Source of the DNA: Betaproteobacteria bacterium UBA2592
GTDB taxonomy: Bacteria; Pseudomonadota; Gammaproteobacteria; Burkholderiales; Rhodocyclaceae
Direction of reading: 5' to 3'
Assembly: GCA_002340095.1 (NCBI GenBank)
Contig: DDKS01000020.1
Span: 6,720-70,719, forward strand
Length of the DNA: 64,000 nt
Part shown: one piece after another, positions 37,251 through 45,785 of the stretch
How the letters are laid out: the number at the start of each line of letters is the position of its first letter
Position numbering within the stretch: position 1 is the stretch's first letter
Program-made: the position numbers and the translations under genes
The notes under the pieces: model-generated
The model's input: the letters and a program-made list of their open reading frames with translations, nothing else
What the model was told of the DNA's origin: nothing
Database searches by the model: none

Positions 37251-37288
37251 AATATATTCTTTTGGCTCAACTAATCTGAAAAATATAT
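37251..37288. promoter_or_regulatory. Candidate LysR operator/promoter between MFS and LysR genes
   Basis: AATATATT (37251-37258) and AAATATAT (37281-37288) flank a 22-bp centre in an otherwise GC-rich gap of 104 bp. This AT-rich inverted arrangement directly precedes the LysR ATG, which lacks a Shine-Dalgarno site. It is a plausible autoregulatory site and promoter for both directions. Confidence 0.35.
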
Positions 37289-37290
37289 CG

Positions 37291-38202
37291 ATGGAACTGC
37301 GGCACCTGCGTTACTTCGTCACCGTGGCAGAAGAGCTCAACTTCACCCGGGCGGCGGAGCGCCTGCACATGGGCCAGCCGCCCCTCTCTATGCAGATCCG
37401 CGATCTGGAGGAGGAGCTGGGCGTGCGTCTGTTCGAGCGCAGCAAGCGCCGGGTCAGCCTCACCGAGGCGGGCCAGCGTTTTCTCGCACGGGCCCGGCGC
37501 ATCCTCGCCGATGCGGCCGCCGCTGCCGACGAGGCCCGCCGGGCCGCCCGGGGCGAGGTGGGATTGTTGCGGGTGGGCTTCACCTCCTCCCTGCCGTACA
37601 CCTCCATCCTGCCCGACCTGCTCTACGCCTACCGGCAGCGCTACCCGGAGGTGGAACTGCAGCTCACCGAGCAATTCACCCGGGAACAGCTCACGGCCCT
37701 GGACAAGGGCCAGCTCGACGTGGGGCTGGTGCGCTACGTGGGCGGCGAGGTGCCCGCCGGGGTGAGCGTTCGGGAAATCGGCCGGGACCCCCTGCGGCTC
37801 GTCATCAATGCCGCCCATCCCCTGGCGTGCGAAGCCTCCCTGGCCTTTTCCCAACTGGCGGGGGAGCCCTTCATCACTTTCCCTCCCGGGGTGGGCACGG
37901 GGCTGCCCGCGATTCTCGCCAGCCTCTGCCGCCGGGCGGGCTTCGAACCCCGCATCGTCCAGACGGCCCGGGAGGCCACCACCCAGATCGGCCTGGTGGC
38001 CGCCGGCCTGGGCCTGGCCCTGCTGCCGGCGCCGCTCGAATGCGTGCGCATCCCCCGGGTGCGCTACCTGCCCCTGGCCGAGGAAGATGCCTACTTCTCC
38101 CTCTCGGTGGCCGTGCGGCAAGCGGACCCCAGCCCCCTGGTGCAGGGCTTCCTGGAGGTGCTGGCCCAGGTGGGCGGCGTGGCCACTCCTGCCTCCCTGT
38201 AG
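37291..38202 (+). CDS. LysR-family regulator of the divergent MFS gene
   Basis: The 303-residue protein has a winged helix-turn-helix (about 1-60: MELRHLRYFVTVAEELNFTRAAERLHMGQPPLS) and an effector-binding domain with GLVAAGLGLALLP. It resembles the BenM/CatR-like LysR branch. The gene is divergent from the YnfM-like transporter, so local control of efflux is likely. The effector is unknown. No ribosome site is seen 5' of the ATG. Confidence 0.91.
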   Translation: MELRHLRYFVTVAEELNFTRAAERLHMGQPPLSMQIRDLEEELGVRLFERSKRRVSLTEAGQRFLARARRILADAAAAADEARRAARGEVGLLRVGFTSSLPYTSILPDLLYAYRQRYPEVELQLTEQFTREQLTALDKGQLDVGLVRYVGGEVPAGVSVREIGRDPLRLVINAAHPLACEASLAFSQLAGEPFITFPPGVGTGLPAILASLCRRAGFEPRIVQTAREATTQIGLVAAGLGLALLPAPLECVRIPRVRYLPLAEEDAYFSLSVAVRQADPSPLVQGFLEVLAQVGGVATPASL

Positions 38203-38255
38203 AATGACGGCCGCCCGGCTTGCGGGCATCTATAGAAAAATAAACCTAAAAGCCT

Positions 38256-38391
38256 CACCACAGAGACACAAAGACAGAGAGAGTATCTAAAAAACAATCA
38301 CATGCATGGTCTTCTGCGCTCACCCAGAAGGGGAACGGGCCCTCCAGAGCAAGTCTTTGTTTTTCCTCTGCGTCTCTGTGCCTCTGTGGTT
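38256..38391. repeat. Intergenic inverted repeat (CACAGAGACACA type)
   Basis: The left arm beginning CACCACAGAGACACAAAGAC (38256) and the complement of 38365-38391 match at 17 of 20 positions, about 80 bp apart. I recall similar CACAGAG-type sequences between genes in many Proteobacteria. The enclosed segment codes for nothing recognisable. The whole 222-bp gap 38203-38424 holds only this element and the glutaredoxin ribosome site. Confidence 0.6.
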
Positions 38392-38424
38392 CAACAGAGG
38401 TTTTGGAATAAAGGAAATTTCCCC

Positions 38425-38814
38425 ATGAGATGGTTGATTCGAAGCTTCTTCAAGACCCTGCGGGTCGTCATTGGTCCCTTCCTGCTGCTGAACGAGAAAA
38501 TCAGCGCCCCCAAGGGTCTGGTGCGCAGCCCCGAAGCCCAGGCGGCCGTGGACGCGGCCTGCCGCCAGCTGGCCCTGTACCAGTTCAAGACCTGCCCCTT
38601 CTGCATCAAGGTGCGCCAGCAGCTGCGCCGCCTCTCCCTCAACATCGAATTGCGCGATGCCCAGTTCGACGCGGCGAATCGGGCCGAGCTGGAGCAGGGG
38701 GGCGGCAAGGTGATGGTACCCTGCCTGAAGATCACCGGAGCCGATGGCCAGGTCGAGTGGCTCTATGAGTCCGAGCGCATCAACGCCTGGCTGCAGGAAC
38801 GTTTTCCCGGCTGA
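38425..38814 (+). CDS. Glutaredoxin domain protein with hydrophobic N-terminus
   Basis: This 129-residue protein has a dithiol site Cys57-Pro-Phe-Cys60 (KTCPFCIKVR), the TVP-like loop MVPCLKI and a C-terminal ESERINAWL helix of the glutaredoxin fold. A 50-residue extension with a hydrophobic stretch (LRVVIGPFLLLNEK) precedes it and may anchor it to the membrane. The frame is open from 38302 through the repeat, but ATG 38425 follows AAGGAAA and fits known homologues. It probably reduces disulfides with glutathione. An AraC-family gene follows 14 bp later. Confidence 0.88.
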   Translation: MRWLIRSFFKTLRVVIGPFLLLNEKISAPKGLVRSPEAQAAVDAACRQLALYQFKTCPFCIKVRQQLRRLSLNIELRDAQFDAANRAELEQGGGKVMVPCLKITGADGQVEWLYESERINAWLQERFPG

Positions 38815-38828
38815 ACCAGGAGCCCGGC

Positions 38829-39512
38829 GTGGTGGAGACGACTGCCCCGGCTCCGGTGCTGGCCACCTGGAGCCATCAGCCGGACCGGGATGCCCGGGTG
38901 GTCGTCCTGCCCGATGGCTGCCGGGACCTGATCCTGCGCAAGAATGCGGCCGGGGAACCCCACTGGTTCATTTCGCCACTGGCCGATGCCAGCCAGGAAG
39001 TGGAATGCCGGGCCGGGGAGCAGTTTGTCGGCTACCGCCTGCGGCCAGGGGCCAGGATGCCGACGGATGAGCTGCTGCAGGCCCTGGCAGGGGAGACGCA
39101 GGGAGCGGCGGCGCTACCGTTGCTCGCAGCCTGTGTGCGTCTGGATGAAAACCTGACGGAGGTCCTGGATACCCTGGCGGAGGCCGTGAGCGTGGCTGCT
39201 GCCCGCCGAGCCCTGGGCGTTTCCGAGCGCAGCCTGGAGCGCCTGCTGGCCAGTGCCACCGGCCGCCCGCCCGGCTACTGGAAAAGCCTGGCCCGGGTCC
39301 GGCGCCTGGCCCGGGCTCTGCCCGGGGACTGGCCCCTGATCGAATTGGCCGGCCTGCTGGGCTATGCGGATCAGGCCCACATGAACCGGGAATGCCGCCG
39401 CTGGTTCGGCCTCAGCCCTGGTGCCCTGCGCCGCCGCCACGAATTGCTGGCCCTGGCGGCCGAACCGGGGTATGGGGATCAGCCGTTCAAGCTAGCTGTA
39501 CGATCTGGTTGA
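38829..39512 (+). CDS. AraC-family transcriptional regulator
   Basis: This 227-residue regulator has an N-terminal sensing part with PDGCRDLILR and a C-terminal double helix-turn-helix (about 125-210) with VSVAAARRALGVSERSLERLLASATGRPPGYWKSL and LIELAGLLGYADQAHMNRECRRWFGLSPGALRR. It starts with GTG, 6 nt after AGGAG. The target is unknown. It sits 14 bp after the glutaredoxin gene and may be co-transcribed. Its 3' end overlaps the convergent mazF by 26 bp. Confidence 0.88.
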   Translation: MVETTAPAPVLATWSHQPDRDARVVVLPDGCRDLILRKNAAGEPHWFISPLADASQEVECRAGEQFVGYRLRPGARMPTDELLQALAGETQGAAALPLLAACVRLDENLTEVLDTLAEAVSVAAARRALGVSERSLERLLASATGRPPGYWKSLARVRRLARALPGDWPLIELAGLLGYADQAHMNRECRRWFGLSPGALRRRHELLALAAEPGYGDQPFKLAVRSG

Positions 39513-39864
39513 GGACTGTCAGCACTTCCGCAAACCGGGCGTCCGGGATGCGTTGCATGGGATGGGGGCTACCGCCCCTGAGGCGCCAGTCAAAGGATTT
39601 GGGTTGATGGCAGAGGACATAACTGGGTTGGCCGGCCTTGCGTCCCCCTGCCGTGCCGATGGCGATGGCAAAGGGATTGTCGGCGTTGTAGGCCGCAGTG
39701 GTCATGGGCAAGCCGATCACCAGGGAGGTGCGCTCATTGAAGGCCCTGGGTGAAAGCACGAGGAAGGGATGCACATCGCGCATTTCTTGCCCGCGCTGGG
39801 GGTTGCAGTCGATCCAGATCACTTCCTGGCGGTCGGGTACCCAGTCCCTGGCGGGCTTTACCAT
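39487..39864 (-). CDS. mazF: MazF/PemK-type endoribonuclease toxin
   Basis: The 125-residue protein has the MazF fold: DRQEVIWIDCNPQRGQEMRDVHPFLVLSP, VIGLPMTT and SYVLCHQPKSFDWR, with the conserved Arg and Thr of the RNase site. It cuts mRNA at short sequences and is blocked by MazE. Its start overlaps the mazE stop by 7 bp, so the toxin is translated after the antitoxin. The C-terminus overlaps the AraC gene on the opposite strand by 26 bp. The module appears complete. Confidence 0.93.
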   Translation of the reverse strand: MVKPARDWVPDRQEVIWIDCNPQRGQEMRDVHPFLVLSPRAFNERTSLVIGLPMTTAAYNADNPFAIAIGTAGGRKAGQPSYVLCHQPKSFDWRLRGGSPHPMQRIPDARFAEVLTVLNQIVQLA

Positions 39865-40112
39865 TGTTCGGCCCCCAGGGGTTCCTCGGTTGCCATGACT
39901 TCACCGCCGTGCCGTTGGGGATCGAAGCGGGCCAGGCGCTGCTCCAGACTCAGGGGGGCATCCCGTACTGGCGTGATGATGACCCGACCGTCTTCGACAC
40001 TGATGCGTACCCGCTGATCTGCGTGCAGATGAGCGGCCGTGGCGATGGCAGCGGGCAGCCGCACCCCCAGGTTGTTGCCCCAGTGCTTGATGTCCAGAAA
40101 AGTCTCGGTCAT
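39858..40112 (-). CDS. mazE: MazE-type antitoxin (AbrB fold)
   Basis: The 84-residue protein has an N-terminal swapped-hairpin AbrB/MazE DNA-binding domain (about 1-48: IKHWGNNLGVRLPAAIATAAHLHADQRVRISVEDG) and an acidic disordered tail that would wrap MazF. It should repress its own promoter alone or with MazF. GGAG lies 7 nt before the ATG. It is cotranscribed with mazF by a 7-bp overlap. Confidence 0.92.
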   Translation of the reverse strand: MTETFLDIKHWGNNLGVRLPAAIATAAHLHADQRVRISVEDGRVIITPVRDAPLSLEQRLARFDPQRHGGEVMATEEPLGAEQW

Positions 40113-40129
40113 GGTGGTGCTCCAAGGTT

Positions 40130-40148
40130 GTTTATACGCAGTTTAAAC
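40130..40148 (-). promoter_or_regulatory. mazEF promoter/operator
   Basis: GTTTA and TAAAC arms enclose a 9-bp centre immediately upstream of mazE. On the minus strand the arm overlaps a TATAAA -10-like hexamer. A palindrome over the promoter fits MazE autorepression. Confidence 0.4.
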
Positions 40149-40175
40149 CCACTTCCTGGCCGCTGCAAGTTGGCT

Positions 40176-40559
40176 TCAGCTCCCCACCGGACTGCAGATT
40201 TCCACCAGAAAACCATCCGGATCGGCCACGTAGGCGACGGTCTGGCCCCAGGGCATGTGTTCCACGTCCTGGATCAGCCGGGCGCCGGCGGCAAGGGCGC
40301 GGGCCAGGGCGGCGGGGACTTCCGGGGTGATCAGGGCGATTTCGCCGCAGGGGGCGGCCGGGTCCGGCCGGGCCGGGTGCTTGCCCAGCTGGGTCATCAG
40401 CCGGCGGGAGGAAAAGGCCAGGGCGGTGCTGCCCGTTTCCAGTTCGCCGAAGTCGCCGCTTTCATGCAGGAAGCGGGTTTCGAGCCCGAAGGCGGCCCGG
40501 TAGAAAGCCAGGCTGGCGGCCACATCTTCAACGTACAGAATCGTGTATCCAAGCTGCAT
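40176..40559 (-). CDS. VOC (glyoxalase/bleomycin-resistance fold) protein
   Basis: This 127-residue protein has two beta-alpha-beta-beta-beta units, starting YTILYVEDVAASLAFYRAAFGLE and ending AYVADPDGFLVEICSP, as in the VOC superfamily. The C-terminal glutamate ligand is present; the N-terminal metal histidine is not obvious, so it may be a binding protein or act on an unknown substrate. It is transcribed toward mazEF with separate promoters, 77 bp from the DUF4129 gene. The superfamily is firm; function unknown. Confidence 0.85.
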   Translation of the reverse strand: MQLGYTILYVEDVAASLAFYRAAFGLETRFLHESGDFGELETGSTALAFSSRRLMTQLGKHPARPDPAAPCGEIALITPEVPAALARALAAGARLIQDVEHMPWGQTVAYVADPDGFLVEICSPVGS

Positions 40560-40636
40560 GAGGGTCTCCTTGAGGTTGCAGGTGCCGCTACCTTAGCCCT
40601 GGGCCGGGGGACCGTCTTGAACAAAACCGACAGAGG

Positions 40637-41986
40637 TCAGCTCCAGTTCCAGATGCGGCGGTAGGCTTGCCGCGCCTTTTGCAGGGAATCTTCCATCGGG
40701 GCCTGGGGCGGCCCATAGCGGGCCTCTTCGAAGCTCGCGGTCAGGACGGCCAGTTCGTCGGCCAGATCGGGGCGGTTCCAGCGCAGGTAATCCCGGTATT
40801 CCCTGGGATTCCAGCCGGGCTGACGAGGTTCGCCGGCCAGGGCCAGCAGGCGGGTGGCCGCGTGGTAGAGGGCGCTGATCTGCCGCGCCGGCTCCCGGGG
40901 CGGAAACCAGTTGCAGTGCAGCCAGTCGAGCCGGGTGCGGCACCAGAGGGCGGGTTGCAGTTCCTGCAGGTGGCGGCGGAAGGCCCAGAGCAGCATCAGC
41001 AGGAGCAGCAGCACCAGCAGCAGGAGCAGGGGAATGCCGTATTGCTCCCAGCGCTGACGGGCGGCAGCTTTCAGTTCTGCCATGGCCTCGTCAAGGGATT
41101 GCCGGGCCGGTTGCAGGGATTCCGCCAGCTCTGCCATCTGCAGGATGGCATCCTTCTGCCATTCCGGCATGCCGGCGCGGTTGGCGGCTTCCCGCATGGC
41201 GGCCGGGCCGGGCCAGCCGAAGCGGTCCGGTTCCTGTGTCGTGTCACCGTCTCCGCTGCCCTGGCCTGAGCCGCCGCCTTCTCCCTGGCCTTGCTGCGGG
41301 CCGGACGGAGCCTGATCCGAACCGTTCTGGGCCAGCCGGGGTTGCCCCCAGGGGCTGCGCAAATCCAGCAGGCTGGGTTGGGGGGTGATGGCATACAGCA
41401 GGCCGCCCAGCAGCAGGATCAGGGCTGTGGCCGAGAAGGCGGCCGGGGCCAGCCGGGCGGCTCCCTGGCGGCCCAGGCTGCTGCTTTTCGCATGTGCGGC
41501 CCGACGGCTCAACTGCTGGGCCACCAGGGTGAACACCAGCGTCATGGCGAAGGGAATCAGGTAGAACAGCATCGTCCAGTCGGCCCGGTGGTGGGAAACG
41601 GCGAACATCACCAGGGCCAAGGCGGCCACGGCGCTCATGTGCAGCCGGGCCGATGTCAGGGGAGCGCCCAGGCTGGCGATGGTGAGCATGGCAAGCAGGT
41701 AGGCCCCGGCCCGGGGCAGGCCCCAGATGGGCAGGAAGACGATCAGGAACAGGACCAGGCCGGTGATCGACATGCCCCGCTGGAAGCGGTTGCTCCTGCC
41801 GTCCGGGGGGGTGAAGCGGCATTTCCAGCTCTTGGCCAGGGCCCAGCACACCAGGAAGCTCCAGACGCCCACCTCGAAGGCAAAACTGCCGTAGCGGATG
41901 TCGAGGAAGCTGTTGCAGGCAATCGCCAGCACCAGGCTGAGGCCCAGGCCGATATAGACGGGAGGGTAGTGGCTGGCCTGCATCAT
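40637..41986 (-). CDS. DUF4129 membrane protein (no transglutaminase core)
   Basis: The 449-residue protein has six or so N-terminal helices (about 10-210) as in TgpA/DUF3488 proteins. A hydrophilic linker rich in Gly, Gln and Ser (about 220-260) and a further helix near 325-345 (PLLLLLVLLLLLMLLWAF) precede a C-terminal DUF4129 domain with ISALYHAATRLLALAGEPRQPGWNPREYRDYLRW. The transglutaminase catalytic Cys-His-Asp domain found between these parts in full-length relatives is absent. It overlaps the DUF58 gene by 4 bp and is the last gene of moxR-DUF58-DUF4129. The role is probably in an envelope or aerotolerance-like complex. Confidence 0.78.
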   Translation of the reverse strand: MMQASHYPPVYIGLGLSLVLAIACNSFLDIRYGSFAFEVGVWSFLVCWALAKSWKCRFTPPDGRSNRFQRGMSITGLVLFLIVFLPIWGLPRAGAYLLAMLTIASLGAPLTSARLHMSAVAALALVMFAVSHHRADWTMLFYLIPFAMTLVFTLVAQQLSRRAAHAKSSSLGRQGAARLAPAAFSATALILLLGGLLYAITPQPSLLDLRSPWGQPRLAQNGSDQAPSGPQQGQGEGGGSGQGSGDGDTTQEPDRFGWPGPAAMREAANRAGMPEWQKDAILQMAELAESLQPARQSLDEAMAELKAAARQRWEQYGIPLLLLLVLLLLLMLLWAFRRHLQELQPALWCRTRLDWLHCNWFPPREPARQISALYHAATRLLALAGEPRQPGWNPREYRDYLRWNRPDLADELAVLTASFEEARYGPPQAPMEDSLQKARQAYRRIWNWS

Positions 41987-43257
41987 CGGTTGAAGACCTC
42001 CCGGGGGTCATCGTCCCGGCCCAGGGTGTAGCAGGGGATGCCCAGGGCTTCCAGGTCCGGGTTCGGCGTGGCCGGGCCGCCGAAGCTGGGCAGGTCGAAC
42101 AGCACCGCCAGCAGGTTCAGCCCCTGGGCCTGGAGCTGCATCAGGGCGGGTAGGAGGGCCTCGCCCCGGGCCAGGGAGCAGGCGGGGAACAGCACCAGGG
42201 TTTCGCCGGGCTCGGCGCTGGCGCTTTGCTGGATCAGGAGGGAGGCGTAATCGGGGGCGGGCAGGGGCGCGAAGTCCACCTGGGCCAGGGTTTCCAGGAG
42301 CAGCTGGAAATGGGCGTCGCCGGACTGGCGTTCCTGTTCCGGGCCGTTCCCCGCCCCCAATAGGCGCAGGGGCAGGCCCTGTTCGGTGGCGAAGCGGGCC
42401 AGGGAGGCGGCCACCTTGACCATGAGTTCGAAGGTGGAACGGCGGCCTTCGCCGGCCTGGGCCCCCGGATGGCAATCCAGGGCGATGGCCAGGGCGGCGG
42501 CGGCCAGGGGCTCGAATTCCCGCACCATCAGCCGGTTGGAGCGGGCGCTGCTGGGCCAGTGGATGTGCCGGGGCGGATCGCCGGGCTGGTATTCGCGCAG
42601 GCTGCGGTATTCGGAACTGCCGGCCCCGTGGGGCAGGGAGCGCTCGCCCCGGTGGATCAGGCGGGGGCAGCCCCTGAGGGGCAGGGCTTCGATGGCGAAC
42701 AGGCTGGGGTAGATGATCAGGGAGGCGCGGGAATCGGCGCTGCCCCGGCTGATCTGGGCCAGACCCAGGGGAAAGGCGGACTGCAGCTGCACCGGGCCCA
42801 CGGCGTAGCGGCCCCGTTTTTCGGCCCGCACCCGGAGGCTGAGGGTTTCCTCCTGGCCGCCGCCGATGCTGCCCAGTTGCCCGAGCAGTACCGGCTCCCG
42901 GCTCAGGGGGCCGCTGGCGGCGCCCACGAAGGGCAGCCGGTCGGCCACTTCCACCAGGTAGCGGGGCAGCAGGCCCGGGTTCCTGACCCGGATCGCCAGC
43001 TCGATCTCCTCGTCCTCGGCGGCCCGGCGCGGGATGCGGCGGCTGATTTCCAGCCGGTGCAGCAGCCAGCGGGGCCAGAGCAGGCCGGTCACCAGGGCGG
43101 CGAGGAACAGGGAGGCCAGGCCCCAGAGCAGACCCCGACCGTGATTCACGGCGGCCACGTAGGCCATCAGGGTGAGCAGGGCGAGCACCGTGAGGCGCAG
43201 CCGGGGCCAGGCCTGGACCCGGTCGAGGAAAGCCGAAACGGCGGCGGGCAGGGCCAT
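41983..43257 (-). CDS. DUF58 domain protein
   Basis: This 424-residue protein has two N-terminal transmembrane helices (about 20-60) and the DUF58 core with SSEYRSLREYQPGDPPRHIHWPSSARSNRLMVREFE. A von Willebrand A-like fold follows (LAIALDCHPGAQAGEGRR). DUF58 proteins are clients or partners of MoxR ATPases. The gene lies 5 bp after moxR and overlaps the DUF4129 gene by 4 bp, so the three are one translational unit. Confidence 0.9.
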   Translation of the reverse strand: MALPAAVSAFLDRVQAWPRLRLTVLALLTLMAYVAAVNHGRGLLWGLASLFLAALVTGLLWPRWLLHRLEISRRIPRRAAEDEEIELAIRVRNPGLLPRYLVEVADRLPFVGAASGPLSREPVLLGQLGSIGGGQEETLSLRVRAEKRGRYAVGPVQLQSAFPLGLAQISRGSADSRASLIIYPSLFAIEALPLRGCPRLIHRGERSLPHGAGSSEYRSLREYQPGDPPRHIHWPSSARSNRLMVREFEPLAAAALAIALDCHPGAQAGEGRRSTFELMVKVAASLARFATEQGLPLRLLGAGNGPEQERQSGDAHFQLLLETLAQVDFAPLPAPDYASLLIQQSASAEPGETLVLFPACSLARGEALLPALMQLQAQGLNLLAVLFDLPSFGGPATPNPDLEALGIPCYTLGRDDDPREVFNR

Positions 43258-43262
43258 GGGGC

Positions 43263-44198
43263 TTACAGGGGCGGTGGCAGGGTGGCGAGGATTTCGTCCA
43301 GCACTTCGCCCGCCGTGCGGCCCCGGGCCAGGGCCGAGGTCTGCAGCAGCAGGCGGTGGGTGAGCACGTGGGGGGCCACGGCCTTGACCAGATCCGGGGT
43401 GACGAAGTTCTGGCCGCGCACCAGGGCCAGGGCCTGGGAGGCGCGCATCAGGGCCAGGCTACCCCGGGGGCTGATGCCCAGGCGCAGGTCCGGGTGCCGG
43501 CGGGTGGCGGCGGTGATCTCGGCCACGTAGCGGCACAGGTCCGGCGCCATGTGCAGGGCCCGCACCGCTTCCCGGGCGGCGAGCAGGGCTTCCGGCGTGG
43601 CCACCGGGGCGAGGGCGTCGATGGGGTGGGTCAGGGCCTGGGCCTGCATCATCCGCACCTCTTCCTCCAGGCCCGGGTAGCCCACCGCCACCCGCATCAG
43701 GAAGCGGTCCAGCTGGGCTTCGGGCAGGGGGTAGGTGCCGGCCATGTCCACCGGGTTCTGGGTGGCCAGCACCATGAACAGGGGCGGCAGGGGATGGGTG
43801 TGGCCATCCACGGAAACCTGGAATTCCTCCATGCACTCCAGCAGGGCCGACTGGGCCCGGGGCGTGGCCCGGTTGATCTCGTCGGCCAGCAGGATGCCGG
43901 TGAACACCGGTCCGGGGCGGAATTCGAATTCCCCGGTCTTCTGGCTGAAGACGGGGACGCCGGTGATGTCGGAGGGCAGCAGGTCCGCCGTGCATTGCAG
44001 GCGGCTGGAGGGGGAATCCAGGGAGCGGGCCAGGGCCCGGGCCAGCATGGTCTTGCCGGTGCCCGGCACATCCTCGATCAGCAGGTGGCCCCGGCAGAGC
44101 AGGGTGACCACGGCCAGCTCGATGACTGGCCGCTTGCCGATGATGACTTTTTCGATATTGCCGATCAGGGCAGCGATGAGTTGGGCGTGGTCGCGCAT
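43263..44198 (-). CDS. MoxR-family AAA+ ATPase
   Basis: This ATPase of 311 residues has Walker A EDVPGTGKTM, Walker B LLADEINRATPRAQ, sensor ATQNPVDMAGTYPLPEAQLDRFLMR and a C-terminal lid with SPRGSLALMRASQALAL. MoxR ATPases act as chaperones for von Willebrand-type partners such as DUF58. An ATG at 44249 would add 17 residues, but ATG 44196-44198 gives the normal MoxR start; neither has a strong ribosome site. It heads the moxR-DUF58-DUF4129 operon, 148 bp downstream of bioD. Confidence 0.92.
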   Translation of the reverse strand: MRDHAQLIAALIGNIEKVIIGKRPVIELAVVTLLCRGHLLIEDVPGTGKTMLARALARSLDSPSSRLQCTADLLPSDITGVPVFSQKTGEFEFRPGPVFTGILLADEINRATPRAQSALLECMEEFQVSVDGHTHPLPPLFMVLATQNPVDMAGTYPLPEAQLDRFLMRVAVGYPGLEEEVRMMQAQALTHPIDALAPVATPEALLAAREAVRALHMAPDLCRYVAEITAATRRHPDLRLGISPRGSLALMRASQALALVRGQNFVTPDLVKAVAPHVLTHRLLLQTSALARGRTAGEVLDEILATLPPPL

Positions 44199-44346
44199 GA
44201 TGTTTCGGGCGTGGAAAAGCCCGAGAGGATACGCGAATGGAATTTGCATGGCTATGCCGGCGGTGAATGCCCCGGTGCCAGGCCTGCTCCGGGGCTGGGG
44301 GGCTCCTGGTGCCTCGTCCCGCCTTGAAGGGGGTCGGAACCTTGGC

Positions 44347-45024
44347 CTACCGTGCCGGCAGTTGCAGGTTGGCTGCCGCGGCGGCCGGACCGCCGGGCGG
44401 GGCGTGGGGAATGACGCCCAGACAGGGGGCCGGGATCCACTCGATGAGTGTGGCCAGATTGTCCTCGAAGCGGCTCATGGCCGGGTCGATGCGGTTGGCG
44501 ATCCAGCCGGCCAGGGGCAGGCCCCGGGCGGCAATGGCTTCCGCCGTGAGCAGGGCGTGGTTGATGCACCCCAGGCGCATGCCCACCACCAGGATCAGCG
44601 GCAGCCCCAGGGCGGCGGCCAGATCGGCGCTGTCGCCGTCGGGACCCAGGGGAATGCGGAAGCCACCGGCTCCTTCCACCAGCACCAGGCCGCCGGGGCC
44701 CACCTGTGCCCGGGCTTCGGCCAGGTCGGCGGCGATGGGGGCGAAACGGATTTCCACCCCGGCTTCCCGGGCGGCGATGTGGGGAGCGATGGGGGGGGCG
44801 AGCAGGTAGCGGTTCAGGGTGCGTTCGGGCAGGGGCAGGCTGTTGGCGGCGCGGATGGCTTCCACGTCCTCGTTCCTGCCATCCGGCCCGGTGCCGGCGG
44901 CGACGGGCTTGAGGCCCACGGCAGGAAGCCCCTGTTGCCGGGCCCGGTGCAGCAGGGCGCAGGTGGCGTAGGTCTTGCCGACCTCGGTGTCGGTGCCGGT
45001 GACGAAGCAGGCGGGAGTATTCAT
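44347..45024 (-). CDS. bioD: Dethiobiotin synthetase
   Basis: The 225-residue enzyme closes the ureido ring of dethiobiotin from 7,8-diaminopelargonate, CO2 and ATP. The P-loop TGTDTEVGKT is at 9-18, followed by GLKPVAAG with the catalytic Lys, and VEGAGG. Its start overlaps the bioC stop by 4 bp. It is the last biotin gene of the minus-strand cluster; bioB, which makes biotin from its product, is not in the window. Confidence 0.95.
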   Translation of the reverse strand: MNTPACFVTGTDTEVGKTYATCALLHRARQQGLPAVGLKPVAAGTGPDGRNEDVEAIRAANSLPLPERTLNRYLLAPPIAPHIAAREAGVEIRFAPIAADLAEARAQVGPGGLVLVEGAGGFRIPLGPDGDSADLAAALGLPLILVVGMRLGCINHALLTAEAIAARGLPLAGWIANRIDPAMSRFEDNLATLIEWIPAPCLGVIPHAPPGGPAAAAANLQLPAR

Positions 45025-45785
45025 TTGCGGGCGTAGCAGAGCATGACCTGATAGGTGAGGGGCAGGCCCCGGGGAGTGCGGCGGGCTTCGTAGGCGGCTT
45101 CCAGTTTCCGCCAGGTGCCGCGCCCCATGAGGCCGGGGCGGCGTTCCGGGCCGATCTGGCTGGCGCCGATCGACTTGATGGCCTGGAACAGGCTCTTGAG
45201 GTCCTTGTAGTGGGCGACGCAGGGCTCGGTGCGCATCCTGATGTCGCTGAAGCCGGCCTGGGCCAGGGCGGCTTCCAGCACCTGGGGCGGCTGGAAGGGG
45301 ATGGTGTGGCGGTAGTGGTCCACCAGGGCGAAGGTTTCGTCCAGTTCGACGAAGGTGCCCGGTCCCAGGCTGGAAAGGGCGAGTATGCCGCCCGGCCAGA
45401 GCACGCGTCGGGCTTCCCGGGCGAGGGCGGCGGGGTCGCACCATTGGGCGGTGAGGTTGGACCAGTAGAGATTGACCACCTGGTCGCACAGGGGAATCCG
45501 CTCCACGTCGCCGGCCACGCCGAACTCCAGGTGTTTCACCTGGCCCAGCATGGCCTGGGAGAAATCGAGGGCGATGCGCCGGGCCGAGGGAAAGCGCAGG
45601 CCCAGCATTTCCAGGGCGAAGCCGGTGCCGCAGCCGGCGTCCAGGATCACGGCGGGCGTAAACATCGGGGGGAGACCACCGATGAGCCGGGCGCAGACCC
45701 AGCGCTGCACCTTGGCAGCACTGTCGTAGGTGCTGGCAGCCCGTTCAAAGGACTGGCGCACTTGTTCCTTGGGGGGCAGGGTCAT
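45021..45785 (-). CDS. bioC: Malonyl-ACP O-methyltransferase
   Basis: The 254-residue SAM-dependent enzyme has VILDAGCGTGFALEMLG for SAM binding and the BioC-like N-terminus QVRQSFERAASTYDSAAKVQRW. It methylates malonyl-ACP to start pimelate synthesis on the fatty-acid machinery. It overlaps bioH by 4 bp upstream and bioD by 4 bp downstream, a tightly coupled array. Confidence 0.93.
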   Translation of the reverse strand: MTLPPKEQVRQSFERAASTYDSAAKVQRWVCARLIGGLPPMFTPAVILDAGCGTGFALEMLGLRFPSARRIALDFSQAMLGQVKHLEFGVAGDVERIPLCDQVVNLYWSNLTAQWCDPAALAREARRVLWPGGILALSSLGPGTFVELDETFALVDHYRHTIPFQPPQVLEAALAQAGFSDIRMRTEPCVAHYKDLKSLFQAIKSIGASQIGPERRPGLMGRGTWRKLEAAYEARRTPRGLPLTYQVMLCYARK

